Assembly (NCBI RefSeq): GCF_002970935.1
Contig: NZ_CP027194.1
Span: forward strand, 1,860,001-1,924,000
Source of the DNA: Lactobacillus sp. CBA3606
Lineage (GTDB): Bacteria; Bacillota; Bacilli; Lactobacillales; Lactobacillaceae
Direction: 5' to 3'
DNA: 64,000 nucleotides
In this document: piece by piece, positions 15,572-24,594 of the stretch
Layout of the letters: each line of letters begins with the position of its first letter
Numbering within the stretch: the stretch's first letter is position 1
Made by a program: the position numbers and the translations under genes
The notes under the pieces: generated by a model
Seen by the model: only the letters and a program-made list of their open reading frames with translations
The model's database searches: none
Told to the model about the DNA's origin: nothing

Positions 15572-17575
15572 ATGGTGAAGAAAATGCAAACGGTTACAAT
15601 TGCAACCCCCGTTACTGGGACTGTGATACCGTTAAAATCAGTGAAAGATCCGGTCTTTTCAGCCGGCATGTTGGGACTTGGATTTGGCGTTCAGCCTAGT
15701 GCTGGGCAAATCGTCGCGCCAGTCAGTGGTAAAGTGACAATGGTCGCTGAAACCAAGCACGCGATTGGCTTCAGTACACCGGCTGATAACTTGGAAGTGT
15801 TGGTACATTTAGGGATTGATACGGTGGACTTAAAAGGTGCGCCGTTTACCTTAACGGTCAAGGTTGGCGACGAGGTGAAAGCCGGCGACGTGATTGCGAC
15901 CATGGATTTAGCAGCTATTGAACAAGCCAATAAGCAGACGACCGTGATTCTAGCGGTGACTAATTCTAGTGATAAGTTGGCCTCGTTAGATATTGCGACC
16001 GGGACCACTACGGCAGGCCAAATGGTTGCGACGGGACGATTGAATGCCAATACATTTAATGCTAAACAGCAAGGACGTTTGCCACAAGCCGGTAAGTATG
16101 ATGAACTAGCCGCAGCGATTGTCGCTAATGTCGGTGGCGTTGAGAATATTAAAAGCTTGATTCATTGTATTACGCGGCTGCGCTTCTACCTTAAGGATGA
16201 ACAGCAGGCTAATGATGACGTTATTGCGAATTTAAAGGGCGTCATCGACGTTGCGAAAGCTGGCGGTCAATATCAAGTGATTATTGGGCCAGCCGTGACG
16301 GATGTCTATGATGCCGTAATTAAGTTAATCGGACCCGAATTATCCAATGATGCGGAAACGGCTAAAGCGGTCGCCGAAACCAATGCCGCTGCTAATCGGC
16401 CAACCACGTTGTGGGGGCAAATCAAGTATGCTTTTAGTAGTCTAATTGGGGTGATTACGGGGTCGATGATTCCGGTGATTGGATTATTGGCTGCTTCCGG
16501 GATTTTAAAAGGGGTGCTGGCATTACTGACGACCTTTAATATCGTTGATCCGAAAGCGTCGACGTATATCATTATTAATGCCATGGGTGATTCGGTGTTT
16601 TACTTCTTACCGATTTTTGTCGGCTTCACCGCTGCGAAAAAATTAGGCTCTGATCCTGTCATTATGGGGATTATTGGTGGGGTCTTGACCTATCCGACCT
16701 TGGTTTCAATTGCGGGCGGGGGCAAGACGTTGGGGACTTTCCTCGGTATGAGTGTGAATGCGAGTTTCTTTGGCTTACCGGTGCATATGGCGTCGTACAC
16801 GTATTCTATTTTTCCAATGATTGCGGGGGCTTGGCTGGCTAGCAAGCTTGAACCGTGGTTAAAACGGGTGATTCCGGTTGTTTTGCGGATGATTTTTGTG
16901 CCATTATTCGAAGTGGTTATTATTTCCGGGGTCATTATCTTATTCCTCGGGCCAATCATTACCGTGATTTCAACGGGCTTAGCCAATGCCATTGTGGCAA
17001 TCTATAACTTGAGTCCGGCAATTTCTGGCTTGATTATTGGTGGCTTCTATCAAGTCCTCGTGATTTTTGGATTACATTGGGCCTTGATTCCAATCGTCGC
17101 CAACGATATTGCGTCGACAGGGCATAGTTATTTAAATGCCATCATTTCTGCAACGATGGTTGCTCAAGGTGGGGCCGTACTGGCGATTGCGATGAAGTCT
17201 AAATTAGCTAATATCAAAGAGTTAGCTTGGCCGGCAACCATTTCAGCCTTTTCTGGCGTGACGGAACCGGCGATGTATGGGATTAACTTGAAGTATGGTC
17301 GCGCCTTTGTCACCGCTAGTATTGGGGCCGCCGTTGGGGGGTTCTTGACCGGACTATTACACGTTAATATGTGGGGCTTTAGCGGTTCGTTAATTGGCTT
17401 TACCTCCTTTGTGAATCCGAAGGGGTTGGACTTTAGCTTCTGGGGTTATTGGATTGCGACGCTTGCCACAATTGTGGTGTCATTTACCTTAACTTGGTTC
17501 TTCGGCTTTAAGGATGAAGATGTCGCGACCGTTAAGACGGCGCCTAAGAAACGTCATTTAGGCGCAACGGCCTAA
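15572..17575 (+). CDS. treB: Trehalose-specific PTS permease, EIIA-EIIB-EIIC fusion
   Basis: A 667-residue membrane protein that imports trehalose while phosphorylating it. Domains in order: glucose-type EIIA (residues 1-160; LVHLGIDTV with phospho-His79 and TKHAIGF with His63), EIIB (about 173-260; IHCITRLRF with Cys199), EIIC (about 285-650; roughly ten membrane segments, GVTEPAMYGINLKYGR near the end). The EIIA-first order is less common than the BCA order of related sugar permeases. AAGGAGG precedes ATG 15572. Last gene of the tre operon, with a bidirectional terminator after it. Confidence 0.92.
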   Translation: MVKKMQTVTIATPVTGTVIPLKSVKDPVFSAGMLGLGFGVQPSAGQIVAPVSGKVTMVAETKHAIGFSTPADNLEVLVHLGIDTVDLKGAPFTLTVKVGDEVKAGDVIATMDLAAIEQANKQTTVILAVTNSSDKLASLDIATGTTTAGQMVATGRLNANTFNAKQQGRLPQAGKYDELAAAIVANVGGVENIKSLIHCITRLRFYLKDEQQANDDVIANLKGVIDVAKAGGQYQVIIGPAVTDVYDAVIKLIGPELSNDAETAKAVAETNAAANRPTTLWGQIKYAFSSLIGVITGSMIPVIGLLAASGILKGVLALLTTFNIVDPKASTYIIINAMGDSVFYFLPIFVGFTAAKKLGSDPVIMGIIGGVLTYPTLVSIAGGGKTLGTFLGMSVNASFFGLPVHMASYTYSIFPMIAGAWLASKLEPWLKRVIPVVLRMIFVPLFEVVIISGVIILFLGPIITVISTGLANAIVAIYNLSPAISGLIIGGFYQVLVIFGLHWALIPIVANDIASTGHSYLNAIISATMVAQGGAVLAIAMKSKLANIKELAWPATISAFSGVTEPAMYGINLKYGRAFVTASIGAAVGGFLTGLLHVNMWGFSGSLIGFTSFVNPKGLDFSFWGYWIATLATIVVSFTLTWFFGFKDEDVATVKTAPKKRHLGATA

Positions 17576-17598
17576 TTTCAAACAGCTCAATGCGACGC

Positions 17599-17647
17599 AA
17601 AAACGGCATGAATTCGTTTATTTTCTCGAATTCATGCCGTTTTTTTT
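17599..17647. terminator. Bidirectional terminator of the tre operon and the convergent 260-aa gene
   Basis: AAAAACGGCATGAATTCG / CGAATTCATGCCGTTTTTTT, perfect stem with A and T runs. Confidence 0.9.
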
Positions 17648-18428
17648 AATTTAGCTGACTCACATGGGCTTGCTGATGCATCGCTTCAACGTAAATACGC
17701 ACAAAGTCGGTGCCATACGTGGTCGCCAAGTGTTGTTCAAGATTCGGCGTCGGTGGCAAGACTTGCAGTAAAGGTCGAATCCATTGATTAGTTGGAAGCA
17801 AGCGTAATAAGCGGTGGCTCGTGAATTGGGAGAACAATAAATTGCGCCCAAAGAGCTGTCCCAAACGCGCCTGAAAGCCGGGTTGATTGACGGGAATTAG
17901 TTGCAAACGACTGTTGTTCATATCGCCTAATAATAATTTTGTGTGTGGAAAATCGGTGTACAAGTCGAGCTGTTGATTCTTATAGGCTTTAGCAATCACC
18001 GGTGATAGTTGAACTAACCAGATGAGTTGGTGTTGTTCTAGGTGCAGCAGTAACCGTAACGTGATGAGATCTGTTGGCGTTAGGGCATAACTATAATGGG
18101 TTAAATTAGCGGCGGTCAGGTGGTTATGTAACGTTTGTTGCAACGCTAAAAAATCACCAGCTTGCCAAGTTAGCGCTAATTGATCGTGATTTGTTAACCA
18201 TAGCGGATGGTCGGCTAGCCGTAACGTTAAAAAACGGGCGGCTTGTGGCGCTGGTTGATCCAACATTAATAACCAGTAGGAACTGGCACTAGACCGCGCA
18301 AAGTTCCGCGCGAGGATGTGAACAGTAGCCGGTAGCGCCGTCTGAACAGCTAGCTGGAGTTGACGCCGATGACTGGCGGTATTAATGAATGGTTGTGAAG
18401 TTTGAGTTGTTCGCCATTTTGCCAACAC
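17646..18428 (-). CDS. Hypothetical protein, about 260 aa
   Basis: I do not recognise this protein. It is soluble, rich in Leu, Gln, Thr and His, with no signal peptide and no membrane span. The chosen start is GTG 18428: AGGAG lies 6 nt upstream and the nearby ATG is out of frame; TTG 18425 is an alternative. The longer frame to 18500 lacks a ribosome site. It lies between the tre operon and a GH65 phosphorylase gene, divergent from the latter, with the GH65 promoter region shared. Whether it takes part in disaccharide use cannot be told from sequence. Confidence 0.6.
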   Translation of the reverse strand: MLAKWRTTQTSQPFINTASHRRQLQLAVQTALPATVHILARNFARSSASSYWLLMLDQPAPQAARFLTLRLADHPLWLTNHDQLALTWQAGDFLALQQTLHNHLTAANLTHYSYALTPTDLITLRLLLHLEQHQLIWLVQLSPVIAKAYKNQQLDLYTDFPHTKLLLGDMNNSRLQLIPVNQPGFQARLGQLFGRNLLFSQFTSHRLLRLLPTNQWIRPLLQVLPPTPNLEQHLATTYGTDFVRIYVEAMHQQAHVSQLN

Positions 18429-18624
18429 GCATCTCTCCTGACTAAATAAACTACCCTGAGTATAAGTCAAAGTACTGCGGACCACACAAATAAAGTTCAA
18501 ATTTTAAAAGACTGATGACTTTCGGCGGTAATTCGAGGTGACCGCGGTATAATGGAAAGTGAGAGCTGATTATTTGATAACCAGTTTTAGACGGTTAGCA
18601 GGTAAGAGTTTGAGGAGGCCCAAA

Positions 18625-20778
18625 ATGGATTTATGGACAATTGAAGCCGATCAACCAACCCGTGAATTGGCAACCCAATTAACGGTTAGTAATGGGTTGA
18701 TTGGAGTTAAAGATTTAACTGAAATACCACAGTTACAAACCGGACAACCGACTGATACGGCTGTTTATGTAAATGGGTTTTATGAGGATGACCCGATTCA
18801 ATACGGTGAAGCCCAATTTGGTTTTCCAAAACAAAATCAAACCATGTTACCATTGCCAGCGCCCACCCGTTTTGACCTGTGGTTGGACGATGTGCCAGTG
18901 GATTTACAACAAGGGCGACTCGTGGCACAACATTATCAGTTATCCATGCAAACCGGGCAATTTACCCATACGATTACTTGGGAAGAACAGGCGACTGGCC
19001 GACAACTAGCCATTACCTTAACGCGCTTTGCGAGCTTGGATACGGTGGGGTTATTAACCCAACAGCTCCAAGTGCAACCGCTTAATTTTGAACACGGTCG
19101 GTTGCGGGTGATTTCTGGGCGACATGTGCAGGCCCAGGCTAAAGCGACTGATCAGCTTATCGAACCAGCAGTGACGCAATTAACGCCAGCCTTACGTGGG
19201 TTAACCTATACGGCGCCACATAGTGAACAGATGGTGACCTTAGTGACCCACTACGATCAACCGGGACAGTGGGTTGCTGATGGAAATTGGCTGGGTGAAT
19301 TTGAGTTAACCACGCAACCAATCAGTTTAACTAAAACCGGGTGGTTCCAATTAGGCGCCCTCACGGCTTTATCAGCAACGGCGACCACCCAGTTGACGAC
19401 GAGCTTTGCAGAACTAGCAGCGGCACAAACGGCGGTGTTAACCAAGTTTTGGGCCATTAGTGATATTCAGATTAGTGGGGATTCGCCGGCGCAATTAGGC
19501 CTCCGTTTTTCACAATTTGGGTTATTACAGGCGTCTGGCACGCATCAAGGTAATCAAGGCATTGCTGCAAAGGGCTTAACCGGGAGTGGCGATAATGGGC
19601 ATTACTTGTGGGACACTGAAATCTATGAAGCTCCTTTCTTTTATTGGAACCACCCACAGTTAGCGCGGCAGTTATTATTAGGCCGTTATCATCAATTGGC
19701 GGCAGCGCAGGCGCATGCACAAGCATTAGGCTTGAATGGGGCCTTATTCCCTTGGCAAACGATTAATGGCGAAACCGCATCAGCCCACTTTTCAGCGGCC
19801 ACCACGGCTATCCATATTAATGCGGATATTGCCTACTTTGTGATTCGCTATTATCAGATTACGCATGATGCCACCTTTATGCGAGACTATGGACAGGAGC
19901 TATTAGTTGAAACCAGTCGTTTTTATTTAAGTTATGGCAATTTTGATCAGGAAAAAGGATTTGTTTTGAATACGGTGACCGGACCGGATGAATATACGGC
20001 GTTAATTAATAATAATGCCTATACAAATTATCTGGTTCAGTTTGAACTACGTTATTTAACGGACCACTTCACGCAAAAAGATATCGGCCGCTTTAAAGTT
20101 TCACAACGTGAATGGGATCATTTTAAAGCCGCAGCAGACCAGATGTACTTTGAAACTCATGGCGATTTGATTGCACAAGATGATAGTTTCTTATCGAAGG
20201 AACGCTTGGATTTGACCCGCATCCCTAAGGATCAATTTCCACTTTTGCAACATTACCATCCGTTGATGTTATACCGGTTACAAGTTTTGCAGCAGGCGGA
20301 TTTACTATTAGCAATGGTGCTGTTACCAGAACAGTTCAGCACGGCACAAGTAAAGACCAACTACGATTATTACGAACCGTTAACAACGCCTGATTCATCA
20401 CTTTCGCCAGCAATTCATGCGATTGCAGCGGCACGCTTTGGTGACAATACTGACGCGAGTGCCTTCTTTCAACGGACCATCAATACGGACCTAAAAAATG
20501 AACAAGGTAATACGGCAGCTGGTCTGCATTTAGCAGCCATGGGGGGGAGCTGGATAGACTTTGCTTGGGGGCTGATGGGTTTGACTGTTGATGATGAAGC
20601 GGCCACTTTACGGCCACAGCTACCGGCCAACTGGACCAGTTGTACGTTTAAGTTACGTTATCGCGGGATTAGCTATACGATTGAAGTGACGGCAACGACC
20701 TTAGTCGTGACGGGCGCGCAAGGTGATGAAGTGACTATCGATGCGGATCAACGGCTGATTCGTATCTTAGCAGTGTAA
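18625..20778 (+). CDS. GH65 family glycoside (disaccharide) phosphorylase
   Basis: A 717-residue cytosolic enzyme: N-terminal beta-sandwich, (alpha/alpha)6 barrel, small C-terminal beta-sheet. GH65 marks are GDNGHYLWDTEIY, the general acid Glu456 in VTGPDEYTALINN, TPDSSLSPA and GLHLAAMGGSW for phosphate binding. Family members phosphorolyse maltose, trehalose, trehalose-6-P, kojibiose or nigerose; sequence alone does not settle which. GAGGAGG lies 6 nt before ATG 18625 (the frame from 18559 has no ribosome site), and TATAAT is at about 18549. The adjoining tre operon makes trehalose or trehalose-6-P plausible, but no phosphoglucomutase is next to it. Confidence 0.88.
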   Translation: MDLWTIEADQPTRELATQLTVSNGLIGVKDLTEIPQLQTGQPTDTAVYVNGFYEDDPIQYGEAQFGFPKQNQTMLPLPAPTRFDLWLDDVPVDLQQGRLVAQHYQLSMQTGQFTHTITWEEQATGRQLAITLTRFASLDTVGLLTQQLQVQPLNFEHGRLRVISGRHVQAQAKATDQLIEPAVTQLTPALRGLTYTAPHSEQMVTLVTHYDQPGQWVADGNWLGEFELTTQPISLTKTGWFQLGALTALSATATTQLTTSFAELAAAQTAVLTKFWAISDIQISGDSPAQLGLRFSQFGLLQASGTHQGNQGIAAKGLTGSGDNGHYLWDTEIYEAPFFYWNHPQLARQLLLGRYHQLAAAQAHAQALGLNGALFPWQTINGETASAHFSAATTAIHINADIAYFVIRYYQITHDATFMRDYGQELLVETSRFYLSYGNFDQEKGFVLNTVTGPDEYTALINNNAYTNYLVQFELRYLTDHFTQKDIGRFKVSQREWDHFKAAADQMYFETHGDLIAQDDSFLSKERLDLTRIPKDQFPLLQHYHPLMLYRLQVLQQADLLLAMVLLPEQFSTAQVKTNYDYYEPLTTPDSSLSPAIHAIAAARFGDNTDASAFFQRTINTDLKNEQGNTAAGLHLAAMGGSWIDFAWGLMGLTVDDEAATLRPQLPANWTSCTFKLRYRGISYTIEVTATTLVVTGAQGDEVTIDADQRLIRILAV

Positions 20779-20797
20779 GCTTAGAAATGAAGTAAAT

Positions 20798-20840
20798 AAT
20801 GGTCCAATCAATGACTAAAACCCATTGATTGGACCATTTT
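20798..20840. terminator. Bidirectional terminator between GH65 and LysR genes
   Basis: AATGGTCCAATCAATG / CATTGATTGGACCATTTT, near-perfect stem with T tail. Confidence 0.87.
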
Positions 20841-20855
20841 TGATACTAAATTTTC

Positions 20856-21743
20856 CTATTTGGGGATAGCAGTGGGCCAGTGTTGTTGAATGTCCCTAAT
20901 TAAGGGGATTAAGCGGCTCTTTTGGGACAGTGAATAGTTGGCATAGATTGGCATCTGAGCACTATCGTCGCTAATTGGTACGGAAACTCGATCAGTGTCT
21001 GCTTTAACACTTTTATCATATAAAGGGTCACTCTGTGAAAGGCTAGTGGTAAAGAATGGAAAACGAGAATATTTAGTGATTTCAGTAAAAGAATCACGAT
21101 CGTCTTGATACATAAATTTTGCATTTGCAATCTGTTTTTCGATTATTTTATGCCATGAGCCAATGGCACGCATGACGATAAAGCTTAGGCCTTTTAATTC
21201 GTCGAAAGTTACGGTTGCTTGGTTGGCTAGGTACATAAACTGGTCTAGATTAACTTGTAGTCGTTCTTCACCAATGTATTGAGATTCGATGTCGGTCGCA
21301 AAAATCTCTTGATTGGAAAATAGGATTGAATATTGATTACTAGTCAGTACTGTTTCAATCGATTCTGTGGGGACCAGTTTATCGACAAGTTGAATTTTTT
21401 CGTTAAGGGTGTTCTGTAATTGAGTCAATAAAATTAGTGGACCAGGGACAGTGGCGGCGAGGATTGTTGTGTGTTGACCGTGGTAGTAATTCTGAACTCT
21501 GGAAACCATGGCGGTGCTCGCTTGTAACAGCTTGGTGGCCTCTTTAGCAGCTAGTTCACCAGTAGGCGTGAGTTTGATTCGATTTGCTTGGCGAACAAAT
21601 AATTGCACACCAAAATCATCCTCTAGTTTTTGCATGCCACGCGTGACCGATGGTTGGGTCACGTTCAATTGGGCCGCCGTTTGGGTCAGTGTTCCGGTCT
21701 GAGCAAAGACGGTGAGTTCTTCTAATAAATAATTTTCAATCAT
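20856..21743 (-). CDS. LysR-family transcriptional regulator
   Basis: A 295-residue regulator. The N-terminal winged HTH (LEELTVFAQTGTLTQTAAQLNVTQPSVTRGMQKLEDDFGVQLFVR) is a clear LysR motif; the rest is the periplasmic-binding-like effector domain. AGGAG lies 8 nt before ATG 21743. It is divergent from lpdB-lpdD, with the remains of an aldo/keto reductase gene in the 490-bp gap. LysR proteins usually control the divergent neighbour, so phenolic-acid genes or the lost reductase are the natural targets; which one is inference. Confidence 0.9.
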   Translation of the reverse strand: MIENYLLEELTVFAQTGTLTQTAAQLNVTQPSVTRGMQKLEDDFGVQLFVRQANRIKLTPTGELAAKEATKLLQASTAMVSRVQNYYHGQHTTILAATVPGPLILLTQLQNTLNEKIQLVDKLVPTESIETVLTSNQYSILFSNQEIFATDIESQYIGEERLQVNLDQFMYLANQATVTFDELKGLSFIVMRAIGSWHKIIEKQIANAKFMYQDDRDSFTEITKYSRFPFFTTSLSQSDPLYDKSVKADTDRVSVPISDDSAQMPIYANYSLSQKSRLIPLIRDIQQHWPTAIPK

Positions 21744-21837
21744 TTCATCAGCTCCTAAGCATGCGTTAAACGTATATTAGCATGTTTATCTGGTAATTTT
21801 CAAATATTCAGTTGCGACCTATGATAGCGTCATTCAA

Positions 21838-22017
<180 letters not shown>

Positions 22018-22232
22018 TAAAGTGAGCATTATTGTTGGCTAAATTTTGTTTCTAATTTGCAATTTCACAACTGTCGAATGGCCATTTTAAGCACTTTTCA
22101 CGCTAATATTCTTAAAACGAATATCACTTAGTCAAAAGTCGAGTTGTTCGTTAACGCCGAAACGCTTAACATAAATAAGGTGAGTAGATTGAAAGTCGAT
22201 ATAAAAAAGAGTTAGTAAGTGAGGTCATAGAG

Positions 22233-22796
22233 ATGAAGCGGATTGTGATTGGAATTACCGGGGCGTCCGGGACGATTTATGCGGTTGATCTATTAGAAAA
22301 GTTGCATCAAGATCCAACGGTGGAAGTCCATCTAGTGATGAGTACCTGGGCCAAAAAAAATTTAGCGTTGGAAACGGACTACACCTTAAAGCAATTAAAG
22401 GCGTTAGCCGATTATACGTATCATATTAATGACCAGGGCGCCACCATTGCGAGTGGGTCATTCTTAAACGATGGCATGGTCATTGTGCCGGCTAGTATGA
22501 AGACGGTTGCGGGGATTGCGACTGGTTTTGGTGATAACTTGATTTCGCGAGCGGCGGACGTCACGATTAAGGAGCAACGTAAGTTAGTGATTGTTCCACG
22601 TGAAACACCATTGAGCGTGATTCACTTAGAAAATTTAACGAAACTAGCCCGATTAGGCGCACAGATTATTCCACCGATTCCAGCTTTTTATAATCAGCCG
22701 AAAACCATTCAGGACTTAGTTAATCATCAGACGATGAAAATCTTGGATGCCTTCCAAATTGCTAATAAAAATGATCACCGTTGGGAGGGCGATTAG
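22233..22796 (+). CDS. lpdB: UbiX-type flavin prenyltransferase (gallate decarboxylase B subunit)
   Basis: A 187-residue enzyme that attaches dimethylallyl phosphate to FMN, making the prenylated FMN used by UbiD-type decarboxylases. UbiX marks: start RIVIGITGASGTIYAVDLLEKL, SGSFLNDGMVIVPASMKTVAGIATGFGDNLISRAADV and RKLVIVPRETPLSVIHLENL. In Lactiplantibacillus the gene is known as lpdB and works with the LpdC decarboxylase on gallate and protocatechuate; LpdC is not in this window. GAGG precedes ATG 22233. Stop and next start are 2 bp apart, so lpdB-lpdD are translationally linked. Confidence 0.9.
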   Translation: MKRIVIGITGASGTIYAVDLLEKLHQDPTVEVHLVMSTWAKKNLALETDYTLKQLKALADYTYHINDQGATIASGSFLNDGMVIVPASMKTVAGIATGFGDNLISRAADVTIKEQRKLVIVPRETPLSVIHLENLTKLARLGAQIIPPIPAFYNQPKTIQDLVNHQTMKILDAFQIANKNDHRWEGD

Positions 22797-22798
22797 GA

Positions 22799-23191
22799 AT
22801 GTCAAGTTTTACAACGACACAAGCGGGTTACCAGATGACGGCAACCTTGCAAGTGATTGGATTTGATTTATTGGTCGTCGTGACGGGTGGAACGAATCCC
22901 CATATTGGCGATGTCACCACGCTAACGGCGACAACGGGCCCAAAAACAGTTAAATTTCCAAGTCATGATGGCCGCTTTCATAAAGATAACTTTATTTCAG
23001 AACGCTTAGCACAACAGTTACAGCCCCATCTAACGGGGAGTTGTACGATTACTGCTGGGATTCATGTTAATCAGATTACGAAGGCGCAGATTGCGGCCGC
23101 CGCGCCGATGACCTTAGACTTAGGTCAACAAATTATTGCTTGGTTACAAGCCAATCCGATTCAAGCCGCTAAACCTGAATATTATCGTTAA
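22799..23191 (+). CDS. lpdD: LpdD, prenylated-flavin-associated subunit of gallate decarboxylase
   Basis: A small 130-residue protein (SSFTTTQAGYQMTATLQVIG..., GGTNPHIGDVTT, FPSHDGRFHKDNFISERL). Its position immediately after lpdB and its length match LpdD of L. plantarum, an accessory protein proposed to stabilise or deliver prenylated FMN to the decarboxylase. GGGAGGGCGATTAGGA overlaps the end of lpdB and provides the ribosome site. A strong terminator follows, so the operon is just these two genes; the catalytic lpdC must lie elsewhere. Confidence 0.85.
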   Translation: MSSFTTTQAGYQMTATLQVIGFDLLVVVTGGTNPHIGDVTTLTATTGPKTVKFPSHDGRFHKDNFISERLAQQLQPHLTGSCTITAGIHVNQITKAQIAAAAPMTLDLGQQIIAWLQANPIQAAKPEYYR

Positions 23192-23204
23192 TTAGTTGAA
23201 TTAC

Positions 23205-23247
23205 AAAACGCTAGTCCCCATCAAAATGATGGTCGACTAGCGTTTTT
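23205..23247. terminator. Terminator of lpdBD, bidirectional
   Basis: AAAACGCTAGTC / GACTAGCGTTTTT. Confidence 0.87.
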
Positions 23248-23256
23248 GTCATAGGT

Positions 23257-23745
23257 TCACTTTAGCCCGTTAAGTAATGTTTGCCACCAAGTTGTGAGTG
23301 GCTGTGTTGCAGATTGCAGGGCACCTGCCGTTAACCCAATGCCTGGAACCACCGTTGTTGTTGGTAATAGGCTGGCAAAGTCGGCTTCATAGTTGCCGGG
23401 TGTTCCGGCATCAGTATAAAAAGGTGCGACTGTGCCTGAATAGGTTGTGAGTTGTTTTAGAAATGTGCGAACCGGAGTAGCAACTTTTGCCGACCACACG
23501 GGACCACCGACTAAAATGATGGCATATTGGGTTAGCTCAGGCCATGAATTGGTTAGTTCAGGTAAGTGTCCACTAGCTAGTTGCTGATTAGCAACATCGG
23601 CGGTGGCGAACATGTCGCTAGGAAAAGTGCCTGGTGCAACCGTGAGTTCAATCCGGGTTGCCGCCGTGAGTTGTTGCAATTGAGCCGCCATTGCGGCCGT
23701 TGTTTGTGACCATGAATAATCAACGATTAATACTTTTTTTGCCAT
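23257..23745 (-). CDS. Flavodoxin family protein
   Basis: A 162-residue flavodoxin-like fold: KKVLIVDYSWSQTTAAMAAQL has the FMN phosphate loop (S-W-S-Q-T-T), AIILVGGPVWSAKVATPVRTFL is the second flavin loop, and PFYTDAGTPGNYEADF the third. Such short proteins carry electrons or act as small FMN reductases. AAGGAG lies upstream of ATG 23745; the in-frame GTG at 23754 overlaps that site. It is monocistronic and convergent with lpdBD. A partner cannot be assigned. Confidence 0.85.
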   Translation of the reverse strand: MAKKVLIVDYSWSQTTAAMAAQLQQLTAATRIELTVAPGTFPSDMFATADVANQQLASGHLPELTNSWPELTQYAIILVGGPVWSAKVATPVRTFLKQLTTYSGTVAPFYTDAGTPGNYEADFASLLPTTTVVPGIGLTAGALQSATQPLTTWWQTLLNGLK

Positions 23746-23870
23746 ATTAAGCACTCCTTATGATTTGATTGCCTCTAGCATACAGGGTTAAAGTAAGTTG
23801 AAGGCAAGGCTTTTTGCTAAAATAATCGAGACTATTTTAGCAGCTGACTACAAGACGGTCGTCACGGCTG

Positions 23871-23940
23871 CCAAAAGTCAAGATGGATCGGTTAATGCAA
23901 AATCGGCAGTCATGCGGTGTTTGCGCATGACTGCCGATTC
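23871..23940. repeat. Dispersed hairpin repeat, copy 2
   Basis: CCAAAAGTCA...TTAATGCAAAATCGGCAGTCATGCG / CGCATGACTGCCGATTC. It shares flank and stem with 4113-4180 and lies downstream of the Rrf2 gene on the minus strand. Confidence 0.65.
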
Positions 23941-23968
23941 AGATTAATATGCGCAAATAACCAGTGCG

Positions 23969-24409
23969 TTAGTGTTGCGCGTCTTTTTTAGCTTGATCGA
24001 CTAAAATACTATCGACCACGTCTTGCATGCTAACTTTTGCGAGGCGGGCTTCCGCGGCCGTCTGCGCATCTTGATAGTATTGTTGGAGCACATGTTGAAT
24101 ATTGCCACCGACGATACATTCGGGATTGGTCTTGGGATCAACTGCGAACAGGGCCTTATCACCTTCAATGGCATAAAAAATGGTTAAAAGTGAAATGTCA
24201 CTTAAGGGCTTGGCTAAAGCCGGCTGGGCCGTTCCCGGCGTCGTGGTGATTAAGCCAGCCCGGCGTAACTTGCTCATTAGTCGGCGCACGACCACGGGAC
24301 TGGTCTCAATACTACTGGCGATTAAGTCACTGGTTAACTTGGCCTGGTCATAGATTTTGATAAATGCTAGCAGGTGAATTGAATCACTAAAACGAGTTGA
24401 CACACGCAT
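23969..24409 (-). CDS. Rrf2-family transcriptional regulator
   Basis: A 146-residue winged-helix regulator: RVSTRFSDSIHLLAFI...LTSDLIASSIETSPVVVRRLMSKLRRAGLITTTPGTAQPALAKPLSDISLLTIFYAIEG. Only one cysteine is present in the NPECIVGGNIQ segment, so it lacks the three-cysteine Fe-S site of IscR/NsrR; it fits the YwnA-like subgroup, some of which sense thiol stress through a single Cys. AGGAGG lies 8 nt before ATG 24409. It is divergent from the TetR gene at 24595. Confidence 0.9.
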   Translation of the reverse strand: MRVSTRFSDSIHLLAFIKIYDQAKLTSDLIASSIETSPVVVRRLMSKLRRAGLITTTPGTAQPALAKPLSDISLLTIFYAIEGDKALFAVDPKTNPECIVGGNIQHVLQQYYQDAQTAAEARLAKVSMQDVVDSILVDQAKKDAQH

Positions 24410-24594
24410 CTGCGGTTCCTCCTGTAACTTAATTAATTACCGTGATTATAAACTAAGCGGATTATTAAAGCAATTATCAAGTTATTATCAACTTATCTTG
24501 TAACTTTTTAGCAATAATTATCGCTTATTAGGATAAAATCAGTTATGATGATGGTACTAAATTGAGCAGTTACTGCAAAAGGAGCCAGGCCAAC

